Of a stretch of 42,111 bases of DNA, positions 1 through 9,793 are shown piece by piece (position 1 is the first letter of the stretch; the number at the start of each line of letters is the position of its first letter). The stretch comes from Scleroderma bovista. Lineage: Eukaryota; Basidiomycota; Agaricomycetes; Boletales; Sclerodermataceae. The notes below the pieces were generated by a model. That model did no database searches, had not been told where the DNA came from, and saw only the letters and a list, made by a program, of their open reading frames with translations. Position numbers and translations under genes: made by a program. The DNA is taken from assembly GCA_037178675.1 (NCBI GenBank), contig JAYMGJ010000253.1, forward strand, positions 1 to 42,111, read 5' to 3'.

Positions 1-629
1 TCACGGAACTCTGGTGAGAGGCTGTCCTAAGAGCAGGGACATAGTGGAGATCTGCAGCAATAGCGGAGAAATGATCCAGAGAAAATACGGACTCCATAGT
101 GAGCGATGAAGCGAACGTCTGGATTGCGGGGGGAATATCTCCGTGGGAAATGAACGGATTTGCGTCGGAACTTGACAGGCAGATAGACCACGTTCTAGGC
201 TCTCTGATGGTATAGTCACGTGCCTGATAGCTTCAGAAACGACGGAGCTATTCAAAATATCGGAATGCTGGCACTGGGCGTCTAAAAATGACATTTGGGC
301 GCTAAAAATCATTTCTTCTCTTTCTCCTTCGTTTCTCCATCAATTCTTTGGCTTCTTTGATCGTTCTGGTATGGGAGTTGGACTGCAGACGTGTGCATTC
401 CTTTCTCATACCACAATTGACGTTATTCCTTCAGTTTCTTCTGCTTCTTGGCGGTTCTCGTGCGATAGATGACTGTCTGCATTGGCATTCATCTCTCGCA
501 TCAGAATAGTCGTCTTGTGCGATAGATGGCTACGATGAGGGTCCGTCGTGCTTATCCTTCGCATAAGGATCATTCGATATAGGCGTTATCTTCCATGTTC
601 ACTGTACCAAACCTGTTTGGTGCGTGACA
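1..629 (-). mobile_element. Repeat family R1, copy 1 (possible LTR-retroelement 5' end), runs off the window
   Basis: Read on the minus strand from 629 downward, this matches the plus strand from 16079 to about 16790 with scattered substitutions and indels. Both copies start abruptly with TGTCACGCACCAAAC, inside different host sequences: here LINE-1 ORF2, there a KDZ-like element. That defines a mobile family and fixes its left end at 629. The TG start and the short inverted pair ACCAAAC/GTTTGGT are compatible with an LTR, but I cannot find a matching right end. An ORF opens at an ATG at 97-95 and runs off the window edge; the other copy has the same start, so the element may code for a protein. 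Class is unproven; a long terminal repeat, a Crypton-like element or another repeat are all possible. Confidence 0.5.
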
Positions 630-3269
630 GCGGAGGCAGGTATTCTGTACCCGGGTGAGTTTGTTCGCATGCTTCTTCTTACCGTCCCACCAGACTGGGC
701 TGGCATATGTCATGACGCTCCGTACGCATGCGCCGTAGATGGTGCGAAGAAGGCGTTGGTGTAGGCCTCGGACTGTGTTCCCAAGCATGGTCAGCCCCTT
801 GGCAATGTTTTCCGCTTTGTTGGTAGCCACTTTTACGTGCTCATTAAAGAGCAGCTTTGAGTCGAACGTGATACCTAGCCACTTCATAGTTCCACGGTGA
901 GTTATGGTGACATCTCCGTCTGGGCCGGGGAGAGTGATGTTAGGGAAAACAATATTGTGCTTTCTCGTGAAGTGTGTGAGTTCGCACTTGATGAAGTCGA
1001 TTGAGAATCCGAGTCCATGTAGAATGCGTAGTGTAGTAAGGAAATCCACGCGCAAGGCGATCACGTTCTGTAACAGACTAGTTGAAGAGTTGTATAGGTT
1101 GACGTCGTCAATGTAACCTGTGAGTGCGGTGGGGGTGAGTTTGGCAGCGGGTGGTGCCCGATGGACATATCTTGCAGCTAGTCTGGCCTGGAACTCTTCA
1201 TATACTGGGGACGTGTATAGGATTGACAGTGCGGGGGACACGGGCGATCCTTGAGGGATGCCGTTCTCCACTGGTCTGGAATCTGATATTCGGCCATCTA
1301 GGCAGATCGCCGTCTCCCTGTTGGACAGGAACGAGGTAACCCACTTGACCATGGGAAGTGGGATCCTTTTTCTGCGCATTATGGTCGCTAATTTGTCGTG
1401 GTTGACGTAGTCAAAGAAGCCTTTAATATCTAGCGTCAGGCTGGTGGTGACAAGGCCATGGTTGCGGGCTGCTTCAATGTCATGGGTGAACGCGAGTGCG
1501 GCATCAACTGTTGAGCTGCCTGGGCGGCCTCCGAACTGTGTGGCAGGGACTAGATTGTGTTCGTGGATCATGTGGGAGAGGCGACGGGCGATGACCGATT
1601 CCAGAACTTTGCCTAGACATTCCTCCAGCTGTATGAGACGGTATGCGCGTGGGTTAGAATAGTCGGGCTTCTTTGGTTTGCGTAGTGCCACTGCCACTGT
1701 CTTCCTCCATATTTGGGGGTGATACCCGACTTTAGCACAGCGGCTGATCAGGAGGTAGATAGGGATGGGGTTGGCTGCCCATGCCCACCGGAGGATCATG
1801 TTGTTAATCTGGCTGGGGCCTGGGGCTTTATGCTGGTTCGGGGTGAATATTGCTCTACGGACTTCTGCATACGATACTGGTTCCCAGGCGATATCGTCAG
1901 GGTGGTCGTGTTCGAGGTCGGTGGGTTCTGCATGAATGGGAGGGGGGGGCTGGAACAGTACGCTGCGAAGTGCATTGCACTTGTCCTCATGTGAGACTGC
2001 CGCGGGTAGGCCTTGGCCAGGGCTGATGGGGGGGGAAGGGTACTGGCGTATACCTTTAGGCCACTTGGTGAAAGCCCATATGTCGTCTGGTGTCGCCTTT
2101 ACTAGCTCGTCGTTGATCCATTTTCTTTTGGCTGCCTTCGTCAGCCGTTTTAGCCTGTTCTTAGTCCTCTGTATCAGGCCCTGGGTCTCCGGATGCTCTT
2201 CATCAGCTATTCCGAGGAAGATTTGTGCGGACCTTCTCAGGTCGTGCAAGAATTCATACGCTTGGGTTAACTCGGGTGTCCACCATGGGCGTGCTCGTAT
2301 ACTGTCTTTTCGTTTGGGTATGTGCGCCTCCATGGCGGCTTGCAAGGCGTTGTGCAGTTCTAACGCTGCGATGTCAAGGGTCTGCGTGGCCGGGTTTTCG
2401 TCATGCAGTCCTCTGAAGGCCCATGTACGGTCTTCAACTTCTGACTGGTACGTCGTTTTCCACTTCTTCGGTGTGTCCTCTTTCAGGTTTCTCCACCGGA
2501 ACCTCTGGGCCGTGACGTTGTCCAGCGCTACTGCTCCGCGATCCATTGACCACGTCAGCGGGTAATGGTCAGAGCCATGTGCTAGCTCAGGTGCGATCCT
2601 CCACTCAAAGGTGGAGTTGGTTGCGAGTGCGATGTCATTGGCAAACGTGAGGTCGAGGACCGATGTGGCCCTGCCACAGTGCGAGAGGAAGGTGGGTGAC
2701 CCCTTGTCGTTGCACATGGTCATGTGGTTGTTCATCAGCCACTCTACGAGCGTCTCAGTCCTGGGATCAGGGCGTGGTTCATCTATGGCCCAGAGGGAGT
2801 GGTGCATGTTGAAATCGCCGGAGATAATCACCGGGATGTTCTCCGGGAGGACGACGTTACGGAGGCGGTCTGCAGACCAGCTGTTCCGATCATCGCCAGC
2901 CCGTTGGTTGTACACGTTCACTATGAGTGTGGGGAGGTTTGGGGGCTGGTCGACCTGTAATATCTGTATGTCAGCGTCTGATACTAGGTCAGAATGGAGT
3001 GTGACGTGGAAATCATCTCTGCGCCTATAATAGGCCATTGTCCGTGGGGTGAGGTCTTCTGGGACGGGTTGAAGTGGTAGGATTGGGTTCCAGCCACTTA
3101 GTGCTACTGGGCCACGTTGTCCATTGCCTATAAAACCAAACCAAGGTTCAGTTAAGAGAATTAAGTCAAATGAGTTTACCGTTGCGTTTAGGATTGCGTG
3201 GCAAACTGAGTTGCTCCGATTTGCGTTGAGCTGTAGGATATTGATGGGCTTGGTATGTTGTCTCCTCAT
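570..3269 (-). CDS. LINE-1 ORF2: endonuclease and reverse transcriptase, C-terminus replaced
   Basis: The 899-codon frame begins at ATG 3269. The N-terminal third is an APE-type endonuclease: LQLNANRS near residue 15, TEPW near 40, GDFNMHH near 150 and SDHYPL near 235 are the usual catalytic blocks. The reverse transcriptase follows, with RKPKKPDYSNPRAYR, FGGRPG, the first catalytic aspartate in TLDIKGFFD, QGSPVSP and the active-site box YIDD (about 1104-1115). LINE-derived sequence stops at QNTCLR (position 630). The last 20 residues, starting CHAPNRFGT, are read from repeat R1, so any RNase H domain and zinc-binding tail are missing. The start overlaps the ORF1 stop in ATGA. Domain calls are firm; activity is unlikely without the 3' end. 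Confidence 0.88.
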   Translation of the reverse strand: MRRQHTKPINILQLNANRSNSVCHAILNATVNSFDLILLTEPWFGFIGNGQRGPVALSGWNPILPLQPVPEDLTPRTMAYYRRRDDFHVTLHSDLVSDADIQILQVDQPPNLPTLIVNVYNQRAGDDRNSWSADRLRNVVLPENIPVIISGDFNMHHSLWAIDEPRPDPRTETLVEWLMNNHMTMCNDKGSPTFLSHCGRATSVLDLTFANDIALATNSTFEWRIAPELAHGSDHYPLTWSMDRGAVALDNVTAQRFRWRNLKEDTPKKWKTTYQSEVEDRTWAFRGLHDENPATQTLDIAALELHNALQAAMEAHIPKRKDSIRARPWWTPELTQAYEFLHDLRRSAQIFLGIADEEHPETQGLIQRTKNRLKRLTKAAKRKWINDELVKATPDDIWAFTKWPKGIRQYPSPPISPGQGLPAAVSHEDKCNALRSVLFQPPPPIHAEPTDLEHDHPDDIAWEPVSYAEVRRAIFTPNQHKAPGPSQINNMILRWAWAANPIPIYLLISRCAKVGYHPQIWRKTVAVALRKPKKPDYSNPRAYRLIQLEECLGKVLESVIARRLSHMIHEHNLVPATQFGGRPGSSTVDAALAFTHDIEAARNHGLVTTSLTLDIKGFFDYVNHDKLATIMRRKRIPLPMVKWVTSFLSNRETAICLDGRISDSRPVENGIPQGSPVSPALSILYTSPVYEEFQARLAARYVHRAPPAAKLTPTALTGYIDDVNLYNSSTSLLQNVIALRVDFLTTLRILHGLGFSIDFIKCELTHFTRKHNIVFPNITLPGPDGDVTITHRGTMKWLGITFDSKLLFNEHVKVATNKAENIAKGLTMLGNTVRGLHQRLLRTIYGACVRSVMTYASPVWWDGKKKHANKLTRVQNTCLRCHAPNRFGTVNMEDNAYIE
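3266..3269 (-). promoter_or_regulatory. ATGA stop/start overlap between LINE-1 ORF1 and ORF2
   Basis: On the minus strand the ORF1 stop TGA (3268-3266) overlaps the ORF2 start ATG (3269-3267). Such overlaps allow ORF2 translation by termination-reinitiation, as described for some non-LTR elements. LINE-2 has the identical arrangement. Confidence 0.7.
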
Positions 3270-4834
3270 AAGGGTATGGTATGGGTGACGTTGTGGGTAT
3301 TACTAGCGGTGGGGGTACTGTGATGTGGGCGGCCACCTTTGGAGGGGGTACGGGTGGTACCAGCATGAGCGATTCTTGTGGGGCATTTCGTGTTGTTGGC
3401 AGGGTGTGAGCCGGCGCAGTTGGCGCACTTGTTTGGTAAGTGGTTGCAGTTCTTTTGGTTATCCTCGGATGGGGGGCATTCGATGCAGGTGTGGTCGTCT
3501 TCTGTGTGGTTACCAGCGCAGACCCTGCATTTTGGGTCTTTGTTGCATTTGATGTGGCCATACGCCCAGCAGTTCGTGCACTGTCTGATTGGTTTTGTGT
3601 CCTGATAGCGGGAGAAGGATGCTAATCTGCCATACATTACTACTCTCCGGACATGACGCATGAGAAGTTCCACGTCTTCCTGTGACGAAGTTGTTAGTAC
3701 TATTGACGAGTGCGATTTCTCACGTAGTTGTTCTGGGCGGGTCAGCCATCTTGCCTCCGAAATGGATATGGTGGCTAAGGATGGGTTGTTCGCTTGTAGC
3801 TCCTGGAGTATCTCATCCGAATGACGGCCCTGAAAGTGGCTCAGTTTGATGTCCTCATCAATGTCTGATTTACCCGTGTCCACTCCGTTTAGTATCACTC
3901 TATGCCACTTTTTATCTGGGGTGGCGGTACATGTGATGTCGTTCTTGCCTGTGATGGCAGCCGCGATGACGTTCCCAAGGGGTTCCAAATCCGTCGCAGT
4001 GAAGTTGGGGTGGGATATTGCGATACAGTTACCTTTGTCGTTCCATTTGACTGCGATGATACTGGCTTTGGCGCCATGCTGCGCTAGGGCTGCATTGGCT
4101 GCCTCCACCGCCTTCATACTGGTCAACCGGTCGTGGTCTAGTACTGTGGGGGGAATCTGTAATACGAGACGAGCTGGATGGTGGCGTTGCCAAGGGTTAT
4201 TGGGTTGCGAAGGGGGTTGCGTTGGCTTTGGGTTCCTTGCCATAGGGTTAGGGCAGAAGGTAGGACCTGTGGCGAAGACCTCTTTGGGCCTGGTTGGGCT
4301 TTGGGAGGGGGTTGGGTTGGGTGCCGCGCGTTTAAGATCTTCTACGTCTTTGGCCAGTTTTCTGATGGCAGATAAGATGTCGTCAGAAGGTCCCTGTTCG
4401 TCTGGTGATTTTTCCTTTGTGGTTTTGCGGTGTATTTCTTGTACGACATTAAGCGTGCGCTCCGGGATCACGGCGTGAATGGACAACTTGTTTAGAACAT
4501 CCGCAGCGCTCTCAAGAGTTTTGTGCAGTGATACAAGGAGTTCCGTTTGTGAGGGTGGTTCACCGTTGTTTGCAGTCTGGGGTAAGAGGTCAGCGTCATC
4601 GTTCCAGTCGGGGATGGATGTACTAGTTGTAGCCCGTTCCTCCATTTCCTGGTCCACGTCCGAAGGCATGTTAGGGTTGGGTGGGTGGGGTGCTGCCACT
4701 GATATGGTAGGGGATCCGCGTCCGCTACTGGGGCTAGAGGGGGTTGGGTCTTTGCTGTGGGGAGGGGTAGGTCCCTCGATACGAGCGCGTTTACTGCGTT
4801 CGTGGTGATTCGCAAGACTATTATTGCACTCCAT
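3266..4834 (-). CDS. LINE-1 ORF1: gag-like nucleic-acid-binding protein with zinc knuckles
   Basis: I take the first ATG, at 4834-4832, as the start, giving about 522 residues. The N-terminal half is rich in Pro, Ser and Thr and probably disordered. A central globular part (around VLQIPPTVLDHDRLTS to the MYGRLASFSRY segment) resembles the RNA-binding region of Tad-like ORF1 proteins. The C-terminus has three cysteine/histidine knuckles, beginning CTNCWAYGHIKC, CRVCAGNHTEDDHTC and CANCAGSHPANNTKC. ORF1 proteins of this class coat the element RNA. The stop codon shares ATGA with the ORF2 start. No frameshift is seen. Confidence 0.85.
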   Translation of the reverse strand: MECNNSLANHHERSKRARIEGPTPPHSKDPTPSSPSSGRGSPTISVAAPHPPNPNMPSDVDQEMEERATTSTSIPDWNDDADLLPQTANNGEPPSQTELLVSLHKTLESAADVLNKLSIHAVIPERTLNVVQEIHRKTTKEKSPDEQGPSDDILSAIRKLAKDVEDLKRAAPNPTPSQSPTRPKEVFATGPTFCPNPMARNPKPTQPPSQPNNPWQRHHPARLVLQIPPTVLDHDRLTSMKAVEAANAALAQHGAKASIIAVKWNDKGNCIAISHPNFTATDLEPLGNVIAAAITGKNDITCTATPDKKWHRVILNGVDTGKSDIDEDIKLSHFQGRHSDEILQELQANNPSLATISISEARWLTRPEQLREKSHSSIVLTTSSQEDVELLMRHVRRVVMYGRLASFSRYQDTKPIRQCTNCWAYGHIKCNKDPKCRVCAGNHTEDDHTCIECPPSEDNQKNCNHLPNKCANCAGSHPANNTKCPTRIAHAGTTRTPSKGGRPHHSTPTASNTHNVTHTIPL

Positions 4835-4905
4835 CCTTACTGCCAATCATCTGGACTTTCCCGTGGGAAAATCTTTCAGATGATGGTGGTAAAAGGTCAA
4901 GGTGC

Positions 4906-5690
4906 TCTATCTCCATTGTCCTCGAGCGCCGTTGGCCATATCCAGGACAATGGACACGTTAAAAGCAACCATGACTTCCATCATCTATGCCGATGGCGAT
5001 CTCTACCTCATCGGCCTGTAGTAGGCCCGCTCGTTGGCTTGTTGCCCCCGCGACCGCTTTTTGAAACGGTTTAGCCGCTACCGCAAACTTCTTCTGCAGT
5101 GTCAGCGGGCGCCCATCTGCTGTATCAAAGGCAGGACATAGTACAACCGACTTATCTACAAAACTCTACAAAACCGAGAGTCATAACCGAGGATGCCATC
5201 CTAGGATTTGACCGCCAAAATAGGACAAGTATCATCTGGTGTGCTGTAAGACATCGCTAGATGCTCAGAGGCCAATGGGAGGGCTCGCCCAATTACAAGG
5301 TGTTGTTGAAGTTCCAGCCGTTTCGGTTCGAAACCGATCCCGTGGATGTTCCACTGCATTCGCAAAGCGTGGTGAGGGCCCAGGGGTCACCAACACAGTA
5401 TCCTTCCGTGGCGTGCAAGAAAAGCGGGGCAGTTGTAAGAAGGGTCGATAAGTGTTCTTCCTTGCAACACCCATTCCGCACGTGTTTCAGAAGATACTCC
5501 CATTCAGGGTCCTTCACGGGGACCTGCGTTTTGAGACGGACGACAATATCGAATTGTTCGTGGATGCGACGGCCCAACATCTCTTGGACATTGCCCTTGT
5601 TCACGTTACATGGCCGGTAATACAACTGCGCCGACGCTTTGGAGGCCACTGGCAGGAACTGATGAAAGGAATATGTATAAACGTCCACCT
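4906..5690 (-). pseudogene. PIF1-like DNA helicase remnant, block A
   Basis: Minus-strand translation from about 5690 gives FHQFLPVASKASA, LYYRPCNVNKG, then MLGRRIHEQFDIVVRLK and DPEWEYLLKHVRNG. These match the segment after the Walker B motif in the large PIF1-like helicases common in mushroom genomes, where it reads like GDFHQFPPV...LGR.IYEQF..VV.LK. Downstream the frame shifts repeatedly (segments around VTP and NAVEHPRD occur in different frames) and the normal domain order is only partly kept. The Walker A half is absent. The homologous copy at 31730-33000 continues further toward the C-terminus; here that part is replaced by LINE-1. This is a decayed gene. Confidence 0.65.
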
Positions 5691-6290
5691 CCCCTGCGGC
5701 GGCACTGGCTGCCCAGGAACGTTATCATTATTGTCGCCGTCTGTCCCTGCAGCACTACTGGCTGTCCAGAGGTCGTTGTTGTAGTGGTGAGAAGGAATTG
5801 AAAAGCATGTATATGAGTCGAAAGCCATCAGGAACCATACAGACACATTGAATGGGCATACGGATATGTCAAATGTTGAATGCGACTGAAAAGGTGGCGA
5901 AAACAGTCAGCACACCCAGAAAGTAGCTGGAACTGTTGAACTTACCTAGTGGAGGCACCAGTAAACCAGTACAAGTGACGGTAGCGTCAGTCGATGCGCA
6001 GCTATCAGAAGTAAATCGGGCCGCCGAGTGATCTTGACAGATGCTGGTGGGAGGGGGAGCGCTGCAGTAGTGTTATGGATGAGGTGCGAGCGCATACGCA
6101 AGCTGAATGAGATACTCGAGGCAAGCTTCTGCGGCAGAGCAGACCTGACCAGGACTAGGTACGTTTGATAGGACCAGCGTTCACTCGGGCACACCCTAGA
6201 CACCTGTGTATGCTCGACCAATTGGACGTTAGAGTCCGGTATCGATTTGGCAAGGAGGGCCAGGCCGGTGGCTACGTCACGCCCATCTTA
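5691..6290. other. Block A spacer between helicase remnant and oxidase copy A, with deletion junction
   Basis: No gene is recognised. The stretch aligns with 33000-33770 of block C, which carries an extra ~190 bp near 33290-33480. At about 6290 the sequence jumps from the block C equivalent of ~33763 straight into the oxidase coding sequence equivalent of ~35280. About 1.5 kb, including the promoter, start codon and signal peptide of the oxidase, is therefore missing in block A. Confidence 0.6.
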
Positions 6291-7649
6291 ACAATCCCTG
6301 CTGGCCGGATGCTGCCACATTTGCTCAACTTGAATCCCAGGTTTCTCAACCCCTCATCTACCCTTGCTATCCTACTTCGAACCCATCTGGAAATTGTTCA
6401 GAAGTCATCCAAAACTGGGCAGATAGTAATTGGCGCTCCTCGATGCCCGGCTCAATGGAATTCCCCAACTTCGAGTCTTTCGAATTTAAAAACGGTACCA
6501 TAAGTGCTTGCTATCTCAATACATCTCTTGGTGTCCCTTGCGAGCAAGGCAATGTACCAGTAATTGGCGTGGACGCCCGTACTCTAAATGACATCCAAGC
6601 CGCTGTCAACTTCGCCATTCAGTACAGTCTGAAATTGGTCGTCAAGAATACAGGGTTAGTAGTAAAAATCTCAAGTACACCTGATCATCGTGATCTTCAT
6701 GGATGTTCTAGGCATGATTTCCTGGGACGCAGTTCAGCCAGGGGAGCGTTCGTGGTGTGGATGCACAACATGAAGAACATCACGTACAACACCATGTTTA
6801 CTCCGCAGGGAGCACCTTTAAATGAAACATACGAAGGTAACGTTTTCTCTTTCCATTGGGCCCATGGTAACTCAATCGGCAATATTCACAGCTGTAACAC
6901 TCGGCGCTGGCGTGCAGTGGTACGAAGCTTATTATGCTGTGAATCAGTACAATCGCATGATGGTTGGTGGTATTACTGCTGGTGGATCCATCGGCGCAGC
7001 TGGTGGCTGGCTTCAAGGTGGAGGCCACAGTGTTCTATCGCCTACTTATGGTCTTGGTATGGCTATCAGTACCGTGTTACTTCATGCTCACAAGGATACC
7101 TTGATTCAGGGGTCGACAATGCAATCGAGATCACAGTGGTCACCTCTACTGGGGAACACCTTACGGTCAACGATCATCAGTACTCTGACCTGTTCTGGGC
7201 GCTCCGCGGTGGTGGGGGCGGCACCTACGGCATCATCACATCTGTCACTTACCACACTTATGAGTCACTTCCTGTCGCTTTCTATGTCGTCCAGGCGAAC
7301 GCGACAGACACGACAACCCTGAAAGAACTCACTGCGTGGATGTTGCAGCTCCAAACAAATCTCACTGATGACGGCTGGGGTGGGTATGGATCCTTGAGCA
7401 ATCTTACCATGAATTTCGTGGCAATCGCTCCAAACATGTCTATCCAAGCCGCAAACGCAAGCATACAACCTTGGACTGAATACTTACAGTCACCAGGTAT
7501 ATCCTCAGTGGCAGAAATGTCTCCAATTCCTTCGTGGTACGAATGGTATATGGGCCAGTTCAATATTTCTGGCGGGACCAGTGTGGATATATTGATTACC
7601 ACTCGTCTTCTCTCCCGAGACATGACCGCAAATCAATCTATGGAGGTCA
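6291..7649 (+). pseudogene. Berberine-bridge-like FAD oxidase copy A, 5' part (promoter and signal peptide deleted, split by LINE-2)
   Basis: From TCCCTGCTGGCCGGATGC onward this aligns with exons 1-4 of the intact copy at 35196-37157. FAD-domain motifs are present: VVKNTGHDFLGRS across intron 1, GGWLQGGGHS, and FWALRGGGGGTYG. The intron borders are conserved (first donor at 6655), and exons 2-4 are still open. The start codon and signal peptide are absent, and an 18-bp in-frame deletion lies in exon 1 near 6363. The coding sequence stops at MEV (7649), where LINE-2 begins, and resumes at 22053. Open frames despite the insertion suggest loss of function is recent. Confidence 0.88.
7635..7649 (+). 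repeat. Left target-site duplication of LINE-2
   Basis: AATCTATGGAGGTCA occurs here and again at 22038-22052, directly after the poly-A tract. In oxidase copies B and C the corresponding sequence is present once and uninterrupted (TCTATGGAGGTC at about 24193 and 36638). This marks the insertion site; up to two A residues at the poly-A edge are ambiguous. Confidence 0.93.
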
Positions 7650-7964
7650 AAAACGCTCCTTGACTCCGCTCCACGTGGCACCCCGATCAGGACCCCGGAC
7701 CAGCAAGTTCGAAACTCATCGCCCCGCCTGTTGTTGAGCCCGTCGTGCACGTTACGATGTTAAACAGCATAGTACCACTCTGTTTCATCTACTCCGTAGA
7801 CTCGCCCAGTACACTACTAACATGTCCCCCCCACTAGTAGTAGACAACGAACCGCCCAACATAGTGTTGGCCCCACCGATGAATACCCTGATGGCTTCAA
7901 CCCCCTCCTCCCAGGCTCCCCCCCCCTAGAACCACAGTATACACCAGATGACAGACCTCGACAT

Positions 7965-8033
7965 ATGGCAGACTCGCGACAGGCAGAACCAAAGAAGACC
8001 TACTCAACAATCCTAAATTCTCCTCGTCTATGA
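7965..8033 (+). CDS. Small upstream ORF in LINE-2 leader, overlapping ORF1 start
   Basis: ATG at 7965 opens a 22-codon frame, starting MADSRQAEPKKTYSTIL, whose TGA (8031-8033) overlaps the ORF1 ATG (8030-8032) as ATGA, the same geometry as the ORF1/ORF2 joint. It may be a regulatory upstream ORF. Alternatively it is the original N-terminus of ORF1, displaced by a one-base indel; the KKTYSTIL-like text would fit a gag N-terminus. The sequence alone cannot decide. Confidence 0.4.
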   Translation: MADSRQAEPKKTYSTILNSPRL

Positions 8034-9793
8034 ACACCAAAGACCAGGCCCTGAAACACTTAGCCGAGCACCTACTAATCACTCCCAGCCAGGACCCTGA
8101 TCACTCCTCACTAAGCCTGGTATTACTTAATATAGCACTCTCAGGCCCAGGCGCCACAGCCATCACAGCAGAGGCTTTACGTGCCGTAGCAATCATCCTT
8201 GACGCCACACCGCCTGCGCCCCCCCCTCACCCACCCACCACCACCCACTTCCCCAACCCAGATGCAGCACGCCTCTCTGACTTCGAGAACCAGATCCTCT
8301 GCCTGAAAGAAGTAATACAAGAAATCCAGGACACCACACAAATTAACAGGGAAGTGACAGAAATGATAACAAGAGCAGCTGACATAGCAAACAATGACTT
8401 ACAGATTACAGCCCAGGTAATCAATGAATCAGTGGAAGAACTGGTCACACTATCCCCACAGATATTGGCTAAACTTGAAGAAATTCCCCGTCAACAAGCC
8501 TCTACCACCGCCACTCCGGCTGCAACATACAGGGAGGCCCTCTTGGCAGACCCTTCCCCCCCAGCAGACAACAGACAACCTCCCCTCAAATATCCCATCT
8601 CCGACTATGTGAAAGGAAACGCCGCGATAAAAGAAAGACAACTCCTAGTCGACATCGACCCAGATCATCCCAGCATCAGGGAAGACACCCCCAGGAATGC
8701 AGTAATCACAATCCTCCAGCAAGCGCTCATCCCCCTGGAAGACGATGCCGCCCCATCCCTCAAGATCAGAGCTCTAACCAAGCTCAGAAACGGAGGACTC
8801 ATCCTCGAACTCCCCAGCGCCAAAGCAGTAAACTGGATAAAGGAACCAACCAGAAAAGCAACCTTCCTCAAGAAACTAGACGGGAAAGCACGAGTCAAAG
8901 ACAGATTATTCAACGCGGTAGTCCCCTTTGTTCCAGTCCTCACTGACCTCACAGATCCGGATATTCTACGGAAAATCGAACAAGAGAACAGATTCCCTGC
9001 AGAATCGGTCAGCGCCATCAAGTGGATCAAAGACCCAGCCCGTTGCAGCTTCAAACAGCGCGTAGCCCATGTCCTCCTCTCCCTGACCTCCCCACAAGCC
9101 GCGAACAAACTCATCAGCATCGGTCTCTACCTCAATCACTCCAAGCTCCGCGCCCACAAAGACAAGAAAGAACCCCTGCGCTGCCTCAAGTGCCAGAGAT
9201 GGGGACATTTCTCGAAGGACTGCAAAGAGGAGAAGGACACCTGCAGGACATGTGGAGGCCCCCACCAACACCTATGCAACGCCTACCAAACAAACTACTG
9301 CATAAATTGTAAATCCACCTCGCACAGCAGTTCGGACAAAGGATGTCCCAACTACATGAAGAGACTAGAGGAGCTAAATGCCAAGATTCCGGAAAACGTC
9401 ACCCCATACTTTCCGACTGGTGAACCATGGACCCATGCAACACTCCCACCCAAGCAGTACGCACCCATAGCTCAAACAAGATCACCCCACCCCCCCCAGG
9501 ACACAACTCGCCACCCCCAGCTTCAACAAACACTCGGCAAGTCCTCCTCGGGCGCCCTAACCATCCAGCAGAGACAGCCAAATACAAACGCCGCCTCACA
9601 AGACCCCAAAGAACCTGCTCCTGCCAACCCCGACAAGGGGAAGGCTCCGTCCTACACCTACCCTTTCTCCCTCCCGCCAACCCCCAAGATCAGCCCCCCA
9701 CTCTCCCCTCTTCGCATACACATATCCCCCTCCCCAACACCAACGCCCCACAACGCGCAGTCCGAGCCCCCACACTCACCTGACTCCCTATGA
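8030..9793 (+). CDS. LINE-2 ORF1: gag-like protein with zinc knuckles
   Basis: A 587-residue open frame. Residues ~80-150 form a helical, probably coiled-coil segment (EVIQEIQDTTQINREVTEMI). A central domain (YVKGNAAIKERQLLVDIDPDHP to NHSKLRAHKDKK) resembles the RNA-recognition part of Tad-type ORF1 proteins. Two or three CCHC knuckles follow: CLKCQRWGHFSKDC, CRTCGGPHQHLC and CINCKSTSHSSSDKGC. The C-terminal 120 residues are Pro/Ser/Thr rich. It would package the element RNA. It is unlike LINE-1 ORF1 in sequence but equivalent in layout. The frame is intact, and its stop overlaps the ORF2 start as ATGA. Confidence 0.88.
   Translation: MNTKDQALKHLAEHLLITPSQDPDHSSLSLVLLNIALSGPGATAITAEALRAVAIILDATPPAPPPHPPTTTHFPNPDAARLSDFENQILCLKEVIQEIQDTTQINREVTEMITRAADIANNDLQITAQVINESVEELVTLSPQILAKLEEIPRQQASTTATPAATYREALLADPSPPADNRQPPLKYPISDYVKGNAAIKERQLLVDIDPDHPSIREDTPRNAVITILQQALIPLEDDAAPSLKIRALTKLRNGGLILELPSAKAVNWIKEPTRKATFLKKLDGKARVKDRLFNAVVPFVPVLTDLTDPDILRKIEQENRFPAESVSAIKWIKDPARCSFKQRVAHVLLSLTSPQAANKLISIGLYLNHSKLRAHKDKKEPLRCLKCQRWGHFSKDCKEEKDTCRTCGGPHQHLCNAYQTNYCINCKSTSHSSSDKGCPNYMKRLEELNAKIPENVTPYFPTGEPWTHATLPPKQYAPIAQTRSPHPPQDTTRHPQLQQTLGKSSSGALTIQQRQPNTNAASQDPKEPAPANPDKGKAPSYTYPFSLPPTPKISPPLSPLRIHISPSPTPTPHNAQSEPPHSPDSL
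9790..9793 (+). promoter_or_regulatory. ATGA stop/start overlap between LINE-2 ORF1 and ORF2
   Basis: The ORF1 stop TGA (9791-9793) overlaps the ORF2 ATG (9790-9792), identical in form to LINE-1. Likely reinitiation-coupled translation. Confidence 0.7.

Larger units (their letters stand above)
630..4905 (-). mobile_element. LINE-1: Tad/I-like non-LTR retrotransposon, 3' end replaced by R1
   Basis: A two-ORF non-LTR retrotransposon read right to left: gag-like ORF1 (4834-3266), then endonuclease/reverse transcriptase ORF2 from 3269. The 5' end lies near 4905, where sequence homologous to block C (32140 onward) begins. The 3' end is not in the window because R1 interrupts ORF2 at 629/630, so no poly-A tail or target-site duplication can be checked. 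The insertion sits at the edge of block A and replaces the C-terminal part of the helicase remnant that block C still keeps. Both ORFs are long and open, which suggests a fairly recent insertion. Confidence 0.85.

Noticed and set aside
904..2565. Plus-strand open frames across LINE-1
   Set aside because: They are antisense to an endonuclease/reverse transcriptase with clear motifs and contain no recognisable domain.
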